Assembly: GCF_017873435.1 (NCBI RefSeq)
Contig: NZ_JAGGKG010000002.1
Location: 305,767 to 369,766, forward strand
DNA length: 64,000 nucleotides
Reading direction: 5' to 3'
Source of the DNA: Paenibacillus turicensis
Lineage (GTDB): Bacteria > Bacillota > Bacilli > Paenibacillales > Paenibacillaceae
Below, piece after piece: positions 46,552-54,998 of this stretch. The notes under the pieces are model-generated. The model was not told the origin of the DNA. It worked only from the letters and a program-made list of their open reading frames with translations, and did no database searches. The translations under genes were made by a program, and so were the position numbers. Each line of letters starts with the position of its first letter. Positions within the stretch are counted from its first letter, which is position 1.

Positions 46552-47871
46552 CTAAAATTTATTTTCTAAAAAGCTTTTCAAGCTGTTTAGCGCTCTGTGA
46601 GCTAAAGCTTCATTTTTTTCTGCTTTTTTGCGATAACGAGTATCAAGCTTAGGGAATAACCCAAAGTTAGCATTCATCGGCTGGAAATTATCAAAATCTG
46701 CAGTTGTAATATATCTCGCCATACTACCTAACGTTGTATCCTCTGGGAATACAATACCTTGTTGATCCATTGCTGCTCTAGCTGCATTAATACCTGCGAT
46801 AAGTCCAGATGCAGCTGATTCCACATAACCTTCCACACCTGTCATTTGACCCGCAAAAAATAATGTAGGTCTACTTTTTAATTGATAGGTTGGTTCAAGT
46901 AGCTTTGGAGAATTTAAAAATGTATTGCGATGCATGACCCCATAACGTACAAACTCCGCTTGTTCTAGTCCTGGAATCATGGAAAATACCCGTTTTTGCT
47001 CTCCCCATTTCAAATGGGTTTGAAAGCCTACCAAGTTATATAACGTGGCAGCAGCATTGTCCTGCCGCAATTGCACGACAGCATGAGGAATTTGCCCCGT
47101 TTTTGGGTCCGGCAAGCCAACTGGCTTCATTGGTCCAAATAAGGCGGTTTGCTTACCACGACGCATCATAATTTCAATAGGCATACAGCCCTCGAAATAA
47201 ATTTCCTTTTCAAACTCCTTTAACTGAGCTACCTCAGCTGTAATCAAGGCATCATAAAAAGCATCAAATTCCTCTTCAGTCATTGGGCAGTTTAAATATG
47301 CCGCCTCACCCTTATCATAGCGAGAAGCTAAATATACCTTGTTCATATCAATTGAATCTTTTTCTATAATTGGGGCAGCAGCATCATAAAAATAAAAATA
47401 CTCCTGTCCAGTTAGCTTTTGTATCTGCTCTGATAACGCTGGTGAGGTAAGGGGGCCTGTTGCGACAACAACAATCCCTTCCTCAGGTAACTGCTGCAGC
47501 TCTTCATTTACAACTGTGACAAGTGGGTGCTCATGAAGTGTTGTTGTGATTTCTCCAGAAAACCCATCACGATCCACTGCCAATGCTCCGCCAGCAGGCA
47601 CAGCATGATTATCTGCTGCACCTAGCACTAGCGAATCTAACATTCTCATTTCTTCCTTTAATACACCTACAGCATTAGTTAAACCGTTGGCGCGTAAAGA
47701 ATTACTGCATACTAACTCTGCAAATTTATCGGTATGATGCGCAGGGGTTTTGACCACTGGACGCATTTCGTATAATGTAACAGGAATTCCACGTTTAGCA
47801 ATTTGCCAAGCTGCTTCACTACCTGCAAGCCCTGCTCCGATTACTGTAACTCCCTTAGTTAACTCGGTCAT
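46552..47871 (-). CDS. trmFO: tRNA (uracil-5-)-methyltransferase TrmFO (folate/FAD-dependent)
   Basis: Makes m5U54 in the T loop of tRNA using methylenetetrahydrofolate and FADH2. Seen in 439 aa: the dinucleotide loop [19 protein letters not shown] at about 9-27, the catalytic CSNSLRAN segment near 52-59, and [13 protein letters not shown] near the end, all typical of this GidA-related family. ATG 47871 has GGGGG 8 bp upstream; a GTG at 47886 overlaps that site. It is 24 bp from topA, as in B. subtilis. Confidence 0.96.
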   Translation of the reverse strand: MTELTKGVTVIGAGLAGSEAAWQIAKRGIPVTLYEMRPVVKTPAHHTDKFAELVCSNSLRANGLTNAVGVLKEEMRMLDSLVLGAADNHAVPAGGALAVDRDGFSGEITTTLHEHPLVTVVNEELQQLPEEGIVVVATGPLTSPALSEQIQKLTGQEYFYFYDAAAPIIEKDSIDMNKVYLASRYDKGEAAYLNCPMTEEEFDAFYDALITAEVAQLKEFEKEIYFEGCMPIEIMMRRGKQTALFGPMKPVGLPDPKTGQIPHAVVQLRQDNAAATLYNLVGFQTHLKWGEQKRVFSMIPGLEQAEFVRYGVMHRNTFLNSPKLLEPTYQLKSRPTLFFAGQMTGVEGYVESAASGLIAGINAARAAMDQQGIVFPEDTTLGSMARYITTADFDNFQPMNANFGLFPKLDTRYRKKAEKNEALAHRALNSLKSFLENKF

Positions 47872-47895
47872 AATTTTATCCCCCACAAACTTTTA

Positions 47896-49992
47896 TCATT
47901 CAGCAGCCTCATCAGGTTCCTCGACCATCTCAGAATGATCACAAGCTGTACAGTTAAGCTTGATGCCTTGCTTGCTGCGTTTCTCAATCATCATCGACTG
48001 ACATTCAGGACACGGTTTCATAGATGGCTTATCCCAAGATACAAAATCACATTCAGGATAACGGTTGCACCCATAAAATACTCTTCCCTTTTTACTGCGA
48101 CGCTCTACGACATGTCCTTCTTTACATTTTGGACAAGTAACACCTATCTCTTTAATGATTGGTTTCGTATTACGACACTCTGGGAACCCTGAGCAAGCTA
48201 AAAACTTGCCAAAACGTCCGATTTTATAAACCATATGTCTGCCACATTTTTCACATAACTCATCAGAGACTTCATCTTCGATTTCAATCTCTTTCATTTC
48301 TTCTTCTGCCACTTCTAAACGCTTCTCAAAAGATTCGTAAAACTGACTTAATACACGAACCCAATCCTCATCGCCTTCTTCAACATGGTCAAGATCATTT
48401 TCCATATTCGCCGTAAATTCTACGTTCAAAATCTCGGGGAAAAACTGCTCCATTTGCTCAATAACAAGTTCACCAAGCTCAGTAGGCATAAACTTCTTCT
48501 CTTCAATTGCGACGTAGCCACGCTTTTGAATCGTCTCAAGTGTTGGTGCGTACGTACTAGGACGACCAATCCCTAATTCCTCCAAAGTCTTAACTAATCT
48601 TGCCTCAGTATAGCGAGGTGGAGGTTGTGTAAAGTGCTGCTTTGGTTCAATAACTTCAGTTGTAAGCTGATCCCCTACCTGTAACGGAGGTAAAAACTTA
48701 TCATCTTCAGCTGTGCCATCATCGTTACCCTCTACATATACCTTCATAAACCCTGGAAAAGCAATTTTAGAGCCCACAGCACGAAAAGTTGTCTCTGCGG
48801 CTTGGATATCCACTGTTAATGTATCTAGCACAGCAGAAGCCATTTGACTTGCCATAAAGCGCTCCCAGATTAATTTATATAAGCGATATTGATCTCGACT
48901 CATAAATGCTTTAACAGAATCTGGATCACGTAATGCAGAAGTAGGACGAATCGCCTCGTGTGCATCCTGTGCATTTGCTGCCTTTTTGGAATATTGTCTT
49001 GGGCTTTCAGGAATATAGGCATCGCCATATTTATGGGCGATATATTCCTTTGCTTCAGTCTGAGCTGATTCTGCAATTCGTGTAGAGTCAGTACGCATAT
49101 AAGTAATAAGACCTACCGTACCTTCCTTACCTAAATCGACACCCTCATAAAGCTGTTGAGCAACAGACATCGTTTTTGCCGCTCTAAAGTTTAATTTACG
49201 TGCTGCTTCCTGCTGAAGTGAGCTTGTCGTAAATGGCGCTGCGGGATTCCGCAAGCGTTCCTTTTCCTTTACCTTTGCAACCTCAAAGGCAGCTCCCTCA
49301 ATAGAAGATAAAATTTTGTTAACCTCTTCTTCACGATGTAATTCTAGCTTTTCACCGTTAAGCTTATGGAACTTCGCCTCAAAGGCAGTTTCATTAATTT
49401 TTAGCTTCGCAGTAATACTCCAGTATTCTTCAGGAATAAATGCAGAAATTTCATTTTCACGATCCATAATAATTTTTACTGCTACAGATTGTACGCGTCC
49501 AGCAGACAATCCCTTTTTAACCTTTTTCCATAGCAATGGGCTAATCTTGTATCCAACTAGTCGATCAAGGATACGTCTAGCTTGCTGTGCATTCACAAGA
49601 TCCATATTAATTTTTCGTGGTGTCTTAAACGCATCCTTTACAGCCTGCTTCGTAATTTCATTAAATACAACCCGGCACGTTTTGGATTGGTCTACATCAA
49701 GGGCATGTGCTAAATGCCAAGCAATAGCCTCTCCTTCACGATCGGGGTCAGCTGCGAGATAAATATTTTTCACTTTTTTACTCGCATCTTTTAATTCCTT
49801 TAATATTGAACCTTTACCACGAATGGTAATATATTTTGGATTAAAGTCATTTTCAACCTCAACCCCGATTTGGCTTTTAGGTAAGTCGCGTATATGTCCC
49901 ATTGATGCTTTAACAATATATTTGCTACCCAAATATTTACCAATCGTTTTCGCCTTGGCAGGCGACTCCACGATGACCAGTGAGTCCGCCAC
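47896..49992 (-). CDS. topA: DNA topoisomerase I
   Basis: Type IA topoisomerase that removes negative supercoils. Seen in 698 aa: TOPRIM start [15 protein letters not shown] (about 8-22) and [13 protein letters not shown], active-site Tyr in [10 protein letters not shown], and three zinc-ribbon repeats at the C terminus ([17 protein letters not shown] with [15 protein letters not shown] with CTAC). The start is GTG 49992 with GAGGGGG 8 bp upstream. It follows dprA and precedes trmFO. Confidence 0.97.
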   Translation of the reverse strand: MADSLVIVESPAKAKTIGKYLGSKYIVKASMGHIRDLPKSQIGVEVENDFNPKYITIRGKGSILKELKDASKKVKNIYLAADPDREGEAIAWHLAHALDVDQSKTCRVVFNEITKQAVKDAFKTPRKINMDLVNAQQARRILDRLVGYKISPLLWKKVKKGLSAGRVQSVAVKIIMDRENEISAFIPEEYWSITAKLKINETAFEAKFHKLNGEKLELHREEEVNKILSSIEGAAFEVAKVKEKERLRNPAAPFTTSSLQQEAARKLNFRAAKTMSVAQQLYEGVDLGKEGTVGLITYMRTDSTRIAESAQTEAKEYIAHKYGDAYIPESPRQYSKKAANAQDAHEAIRPTSALRDPDSVKAFMSRDQYRLYKLIWERFMASQMASAVLDTLTVDIQAAETTFRAVGSKIAFPGFMKVYVEGNDDGTAEDDKFLPPLQVGDQLTTEVIEPKQHFTQPPPRYTEARLVKTLEELGIGRPSTYAPTLETIQKRGYVAIEEKKFMPTELGELVIEQMEQFFPEILNVEFTANMENDLDHVEEGDEDWVRVLSQFYESFEKRLEVAEEEMKEIEIEDEVSDELCEKCGRHMVYKIGRFGKFLACSGFPECRNTKPIIKEIGVTCPKCKEGHVVERRSKKGRVFYGCNRYPECDFVSWDKPSMKPCPECQSMMIEKRSKQGIKLNCTACDHSEMVEEPDEAAE

Positions 49993-50087
49993 AGGTACAT
50001 CCCCCTCTCACTAACTAAAAAACATTTCTTAATGTCATATATAAATATCATATAGCCACATGCTCAGCTACTCTAATCAGAAATGGA

Positions 50088-51176
50088 CTATACTAAGCTA
50101 TATACAGAACCAGGTAACTGAGTCGCTACTTTTTTCATGATTAAAGATAACAGAACAGAATGTAAATGTCCAAAATCCCAAGATGTTAAAATCAGCAACT
50201 CATCAAAATTTAATTTGCCCTGCTCCAACATATGGTATATGCGCCACTCGTCATCTGTCAACTTGTTTTGTTCAGATCCACTAATTTCCTTACAATGGAT
50301 TGTACCTATATTTATATTATATTCTTCCAAAATATCACTGGCACTAGTTACAATTTTTGCACCTTGTTTTAATAAATCCAAGCAACCTCTACTTTTTGGT
50401 GACGTAATTGGACCTGGTACTGCAAACACATCTCGATTGTATTCAAGTGCGCGATCTGCAGTAATAAGTGAACCACTTTTTATGTCCGCTTCTACAACCA
50501 CTGTTCCCTTTGCTAACCCTGCGATTATTTTATTTCGCTGTGGGAATAGCCCAGGATGACTATTCGTACCTATTGGGTATTGTGAAACAATTAACCCTGA
50601 TTCCGCGATTTGTTGATATAGCTTTACATGTTCTCGCGGATAAACGACATCAATTGCAGTACCAAGTACAGCGATCGTTGTGCCGTTACAATCTAATGAC
50701 GTTTGATGACAAATTCCGTCAATACCCCTTGCTAACCCACTTACAATCGTAACATCTGCTTCACATAAACCTTTCACTAATATCTCACTCGCTTTACGTC
50801 CATAGCTAGTAGGATTTCTTGTTCCGACTATACTTATAGACATTTTAGATAGAAGTGAAACATTACCGATTGCATACAAAATCCAAGGTGGCGTATCCAT
50901 TTCTTGAAGTAAAAGCGGATACTCCTCATCAAAATAGGGAATGATTTCAATCTTCTTTGTATGCATAATCTGAATATATTCAGTTAACCAATGTTTATTA
51001 AAAACCTTCACAAGCGAATTTGCAAGCTTTGAGCCAATCCCTCTTTTTTCCCAATCCGAAATCGAAAATTGTAATGCATGCTCCCATTGATCATCATAAC
51101 TCACGACTTGCTTTATTGTTTTCCATCCCACGCCTGGACAAGCATCTAAGCCTGCTAAAATCCACCTTTTATCCAT
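50088..51176 (-). CDS. dprA: DNA-processing protein DprA (Smf)
   Basis: Binds incoming single-stranded DNA during transformation and loads RecA. Seen in 362 aa: an N-terminal helix-hairpin-helix-like region (LDACPGVGWKTIK), the Rossmann core with GTRNPTSYG, VSGLARGIDGICH, AVLGTAIDVVYP and VVVEADIKSGSLITAD, and a small winged-helix end. ATG 51176 has GGAGG 8 bp upstream; an in-frame start at 51221 is weaker. Next to divergently placed comM, the window therefore carries two natural-transformation genes. Confidence 0.95.
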   Translation of the reverse strand: MDKRWILAGLDACPGVGWKTIKQVVSYDDQWEHALQFSISDWEKRGIGSKLANSLVKVFNKHWLTEYIQIMHTKKIEIIPYFDEEYPLLLQEMDTPPWILYAIGNVSLLSKMSISIVGTRNPTSYGRKASEILVKGLCEADVTIVSGLARGIDGICHQTSLDCNGTTIAVLGTAIDVVYPREHVKLYQQIAESGLIVSQYPIGTNSHPGLFPQRNKIIAGLAKGTVVVEADIKSGSLITADRALEYNRDVFAVPGPITSPKSRGCLDLLKQGAKIVTSASDILEEYNINIGTIHCKEISGSEQNKLTDDEWRIYHMLEQGKLNFDELLILTSWDFGHLHSVLLSLIMKKVATQLPGSVYSLV

Positions 51177-51226
51177 GGAGACATCCTCCTCTTCTAGCAT
51201 GTTTATTTCCTTTGACTGCAAATAAG

Positions 51227-51268
51227 TAGCAAAAAAGCAACCCTTTGGCCTAAAGCCAGAAAGGTTGC
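51227..51268 (-). terminator. Terminator-like hairpin in the dprA leader
   Basis: On the minus strand AAGCAACC pairs with GGTTGCTT, with an inner GGC/GCC helix, and is followed by TTTTTTGCTACTTATTT. It sits about 55-90 bp upstream of the dprA start with no minus-strand gene before it. Confidence 0.75.
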
Positions 51269-51396
51269 TTACCTTTGGAATAAATTAATTTTCATTAAAA
51301 GATGATTGATGATATGATCCTTGAAATATTACTAAGTTCACTTTCAAAAGATTACCATAAAATATTACTTATGTATATATGCAAACAGCCAACATT

Positions 51397-51425
51397 TGAC
51401 AATATATTTCATTTGCTCTAAAATG
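51397..51425 (+). promoter_or_regulatory. Sigma-A promoter of comM
   Basis: Consensus TTGACA at 51397-51402, a 17-bp spacer, then TAAAAT at 51420-51425. The start site would lie near 51432, leaving a leader of about 120 nt before the comM ATG. Confidence 0.8.
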
Positions 51426-51485
51426 ATGTTCAGATTAACTACGTTATAATAGAAGAAAAAATTTAAAATTTAAAAAATGAGGAAG

Positions 51486-51551
51486 CACCTCTATTTGCCA
51501 AAACAAAACGTATGCTCATCACATACACGATGTTGGAAATGAGGTGTTTTT
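51486..51551 (+). promoter_or_regulatory. comM leader hairpin that pairs with the ribosome binding site
   Basis: CACCTC with following TATTT (51487-51497) can pair with AAAT-GAGGTG (51537-51546), the comM Shine-Dalgarno sequence, six base pairs with extra A-U pairs. Inside lies GTATG-CTCATCA-CATAC. The structure would hide the ribosome binding site unless opened; that regulation is inferred. Confidence 0.45.
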
Positions 51552-53129
51552 ATGTATGCAAAGTTATGTAGCGCCTGCATTTATGGCGTCGATGGTGCTT
51601 TAATTGAGGTTGAGATTGATTTGACTAACGGACTACCTCAAACCTATATTGTCGGATTACCTGATTCTGCTGTACGTGAAGCTGTAGATCGGGTTAGGGC
51701 TGCCATTAAAAATTGTGATTTTGCTTATCCAGTTGGTAGAATCACGATCAATTTAGCTCCTGCAGATATGAGAAAAGAAGGAGCGTCTTTTGATCTAGTC
51801 ATCGCCATTGGCATTTTAATTGCAAGTGGCCAGCTTGTTCTCCCTCAGTATGAAGACATGTTGATAATTGGGGAATTAGCATTAGATGGCACATTGCGAC
51901 CTGTACGTGGTGTATTGCCTATGGTTGATTTAGCTAAGCAGAAAGGCTTTAAAGCTGTACTTGTCCCTAGCTTAAATGTACAGGAGGCTAGCTTGATCCA
52001 AGGGATTGAAGTGTATTGCATGTCTCATTTGCGTGGGCTCACACAATCATCATTATCGCCATCATCAGGAGAATCAGGAGAATCAAAAGCTTCGATAGCT
52101 AGGTTAGCCCATCTAAAAGCAAATTCTGCCTTCATCCAAGAGAGTAACCAGCATCCTGCTCTCCCTTCTCAAGACGATTATCGGGATGTTTTGGGACAAC
52201 ATCATGTCAAGCGTGCGCTCACCATTGCGGCGGCAGGAATGCACAATCTGATGCTTATCGGACCGCCAGGCACAGGGAAAAGTATGCTCATTAAGCGATT
52301 GCCAACAATTTTGCCTCCACTAACTAATGAGCAAGCATTAGAGGTCACAAAAATATATAGCTCTGCTGGTCGTTTTCATGTCTCTCCTTTCCACTTTATT
52401 GCTGAGCGTCCTTTTCGCGCTCCCCATCATACGATTTCCGCAAGTGGTTTAGCAGGTGGAGGCTTGATCCCTAAGCCGGGTGAGATTAGCCTAGCACATC
52501 ATGGTGTGCTTTTTTTAGATGAGTTGCCAGAATTTAAGCGTGAAGCGCTAGAGGTGTTACGGCAACCTTTAGAGGAGCATCAGGTGACCATAAGTCGAAG
52601 TAAAGCTTCCTTTACGTTCCCAGCACAATTCTTACTTGCTACTTCTTTAAATCCATGCCCATGTGGATATTATTTAAGTGAACCTCCATTACCACAGTGC
52701 ACATGTACGTCATACCGTATTACCCAATATCGAGAGAAAATTTCTGGACCTTTGATAGATCGAATTGATATGCAGGTGGAGGTCCCTAGACCTAAAAATC
52801 TAAAAAATGATACCAGTCCACTTAGTTCCGCTGAGATGCGTGCAAGTGTGCTAACTGCTGTAGAGATGCAACAAAAACGTTATTTCGGAACGCAAATACG
52901 TTATAATAGCGAACTAAACCGCCGAGCCATAAAGGAATTATGTAAGCTTAGTCCAGCAGCTTATGATATCCTTAATCAATCCTTTGAAGCATTAGGCTTA
53001 AGTATGCGTGCATATGATCGTATTATTAAGCTTGCGCGTACCATTGCAGATGTAGAGCAAAGTGAAATCGTGGAGTCAAGACATATTGCCGAAGCGATTC
53101 AATATCGTCAATTAGACCAACAAATTTAA
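51552..53129 (+). CDS. comM: YifB/ComM-family Mg-chelatase-like AAA+ ATPase
   Basis: In transforming bacteria ComM is a hexameric helicase that extends branch migration of incoming DNA. Seen in 525 aa: N-terminal Lon-substrate-like domain (GVDGALIEVEIDLTNGLP, GLPDSAVREA, NLAPADMRKEG), Walker A LIGPPGTGKSM near 235, GLAGGG, Walker B VLFLDELPEF, FLLATSLNPCPCGY with the zinc-like cysteines, and the C-terminal chelatase-like helices. ATG 51552 follows GAGGTG. It is divergent from dprA and the first gene on the plus strand. Confidence 0.94.
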   Translation: MYAKLCSACIYGVDGALIEVEIDLTNGLPQTYIVGLPDSAVREAVDRVRAAIKNCDFAYPVGRITINLAPADMRKEGASFDLVIAIGILIASGQLVLPQYEDMLIIGELALDGTLRPVRGVLPMVDLAKQKGFKAVLVPSLNVQEASLIQGIEVYCMSHLRGLTQSSLSPSSGESGESKASIARLAHLKANSAFIQESNQHPALPSQDDYRDVLGQHHVKRALTIAAAGMHNLMLIGPPGTGKSMLIKRLPTILPPLTNEQALEVTKIYSSAGRFHVSPFHFIAERPFRAPHHTISASGLAGGGLIPKPGEISLAHHGVLFLDELPEFKREALEVLRQPLEEHQVTISRSKASFTFPAQFLLATSLNPCPCGYYLSEPPLPQCTCTSYRITQYREKISGPLIDRIDMQVEVPRPKNLKNDTSPLSSAEMRASVLTAVEMQQKRYFGTQIRYNSELNRRAIKELCKLSPAAYDILNQSFEALGLSMRAYDRIIKLARTIADVEQSEIVESRHIAEAIQYRQLDQQI

Positions 53130-53266
53130 GACTTGGGTCTTATGGATTTGATTTTTCTTCCAAGGACTGTAATAGTTCATCTTCTTTATAGAGCAAAAAT
53201 ATAGAAAGAGAAATTTCAGAAAAAGTTTATAATATATTGAGTCTAAATATTTTTAGGGGGAAAAGG

Positions 53267-54212
53267 ATGTCTCAGATAACAAGCTTTGAAAAAATTATTA
53301 GATTAGCCATCTCCATCATCGGTTTTCCTTTGACAACATATCAAACTATTGTTTCACATCATTATATGCAAAATAATAAACCTACTGGACAGCTTGTTCA
53401 GATTGGTGAACGGCACTTACATGCTCTTGTTACAGGTGAACATAATAATAATGTTACGGTAATACTAGAGTCAGGCATGGGGGGGATGCTCACTAGATTG
53501 GTCACTTGTACAACTCGAAATATCTAAACATACAGCGGTGCTCTCTTATGATCGTGCTGGCTTTGGATGGAGCACTGAAACAATAGAACAACCAACATGC
53601 CAACATTATGTTGATGATCTTCGACTATTGTTACATAACATGAATCTAGTTCCACCCTACATCCTTGTTGGTCATTCCTACGGTGGAATGATGATGAAGT
53701 TATTTGCAAGCGAATATCCAGAGGAAGTGGCCGGATTAATTCTCGTGGATTCAGTACATGAAGATCGTTATTTTACTGAAAATATGGAGGACAACAGAAA
53801 AAGCGATCGAAAAAAAATTCTGAAGATTGCTAGATTGGGTTATTTATTATCGCCAATTGGCCTCCCTCGTATAATAAAAAGACATATTGGAGCAAAAAGG
53901 TTACCTACCGATATACAACGCATTGTTACTTCCTTGGGTCTTAGAAATAATGCTTTTAAAGCTGCATACTCTGAGATATTGTCTACCCATAAAAGTGCTC
54001 TTCAGTTGAAGCACGCGCCTCCTCTAAAGCCAGACTTACCTGTAATCGTAATGTCGGCGGGTAAACAAAGTGAAGATTGGAAAAAAGACCAAAAAAAATT
54101 GTTACTGCTAACTAAGTGCACAAAACAGATTATTGTTGAGGAAAGCTGGCATTCTATTCAAATTTACCAACCCAAGGCAGTAATCGATGCAGTCAAAAGT
54201 TTCTTAAATTAA
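53267..54212 (+). pseudogene. Alpha/beta hydrolase, frameshifted at a G7 run
   Basis: The gene reads from ATG 53267 (AGGGGG upstream) with a hydrophobic N-terminal segment, then VTVILESGMGG, and then leaves frame at a run of seven G (53479-53485), stopping at 53527. With six G the frame continues as CSLDWSLVQLEISKHTAVLSYDRAGFGWS in outline (LDWSLVQLE ... YDRAGFGWS) and on through the nucleophile elbow GHSYGG, VDSVHED and a C-terminal catalytic-His region (ESWHSIQIY) to 54212. So two open pieces encode one hydrolase of about 315 aa. It may be a true pseudogene, a slippage-controlled gene, or a sequencing error. Substrate unknown. Confidence 0.85.
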
Positions 54213-54240
54213 AGGACGTTAGTGGATTAATAAATATTCA

Positions 54241-54290
54241 AAAAAGCCTGTATCAATGATTATTACTAATCTACGATACAGGCTTTATCT
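54241..54290. terminator. Bidirectional terminator between the hydrolase and yraN
   Basis: AAAGCCTGTATC (54244-54255) and its exact complement GATACAGGCTTT (54276-54287) form a 12-bp stem between two convergent genes. A-rich sequence on one side and T-rich on the other lets it act on both strands. Confidence 0.8.
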
Positions 54291-54297
54291 GCAACTC

Positions 54298-54696
54298 CTA
54301 AAATGCACCTTCGATATGATGAATATGACTTGCTCCATCGTCATTTGTCGTAATTGCAATGACATCAAAGCGAACAGTAGCCTCACTATTGCCGGTCTTA
54401 TATAAATAATAAGACGCTGTTTTGCGTACTTGCTTTATTTTTGATGGTGTTATAGCCTCGATTGCTGTACCATATATTGAACCTTCACGTTTACTTCTGA
54501 CCTCCACGATCACAAGCTGACTTAAATCCTCCGCAATGATATCCAATTCTCCTGTAGAGCAATACCAGTTGCGAGCTATAATACGATAACCCTTCTCTTG
54601 TAAATATTGTACAGCAGCTTCCTCCGCTTGTGTGCCAACTGCTCTGCGGTTACCCTTTTTACGGTTCTCATCATTTTTTTGTTGGTTAAGCCTCAT
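54298..54696 (-). CDS. yraN: YraN/UPF0102 family nuclease-like protein
   Basis: 132 aa, restriction-endonuclease-like fold family of unknown exact role, often near dprA/rnhB/comM. Seen: GTQAEEAAVQYLQEKGYRII near the start, NWYCSTGELDIIAED and the VIVEVRSK motif (D ... E-x-K nuclease-type residues), and YGTAIEAITPSKIKQVRKTA. It overlaps the upstream ylqH-type gene by ATGA. A role in DNA uptake or repair is inferred from neighbourhood only. Confidence 0.9.
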   Translation of the reverse strand: MRLNQQKNDENRKKGNRRAVGTQAEEAAVQYLQEKGYRIIARNWYCSTGELDIIAEDLSQLVIVEVRSKREGSIYGTAIEAITPSKIKQVRKTASYYLYKTGNSEATVRFDVIAITTNDDGASHIHHIEGAF

Positions 54697-54998
54697 AAAG
54701 GATTCCCGCCTCTTTCAGCCAGCTTATCAGAACGATAAATAAAGGTAAGGATTTCTGCTACTAGATTATACAACTCAGGGGGGATTTGCTGATCCAGATC
54801 TAGCTTTGACAACACTTCCACTAAAGCAGGATCCTCTTGAATAGGTATCCCATTTTCCTTTGCCATCTCCAATATTTTATCTGCAAGTAGACCTTGTCCT
54901 TTTGCTGCTACTTTTGGTGCATCTAACTGGGAGGGATCATATTTTAAGGCTACTGCCTTTTTAAAAGCAAATTTTGTCTGGTCTTCTCGTTCACTCAT
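54693..54998 (-). CDS. ylqH: Stand-alone FlhB C-terminal-like protein (YlqH type)
   Basis: 101 aa. AVALKYDPSQLDAPKVAAKG closely follows the FlhB C-terminal domain (compare AVALKYDASKMEAPEVVAKG in the flhB product of this window), and the rest also aligns (PPELYNLVAEILTFIYR). The NPTH cleavage motif and the membrane part are missing: the protein begins about where cleaved FlhB-C would begin. Known in B. subtilis as YlqH, function unproven. It overlaps the FliK-like gene upstream (ATGA) and yraN downstream. Confidence 0.88.
   Translation of the reverse strand: MSEREDQTKFAFKKAVALKYDPSQLDAPKVAAKGQGLLADKILEMAKENGIPIQEDPALVEVLSKLDLDQQIPPELYNLVAEILTFIYRSDKLAERGGNPL

Larger units (their letters stand above)
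51177..51551. other. Divergent control region between dprA and comM
   Basis: Contains a minus-strand terminator-like hairpin in the dprA leader (51229-51267), an AT-rich middle without an open reading frame, a strong plus-strand promoter (51397-51425) and the structured comM leader (51488-51551). I see no clear minus-strand promoter for dprA. Confidence 0.6.

Noticed and set aside
49316..49762. 148-codon plus-strand frame opposite topA
   Set aside because: Antisense to the conserved TopA core; composition is a mirror of it and no start signal is seen.
54693..54998. Fragment of a second flhB (pseudogene)
   Set aside because: The short gene has an intact start coupled to its neighbour, a complete domain and a known stand-alone family (YlqH), so it is not a remnant.
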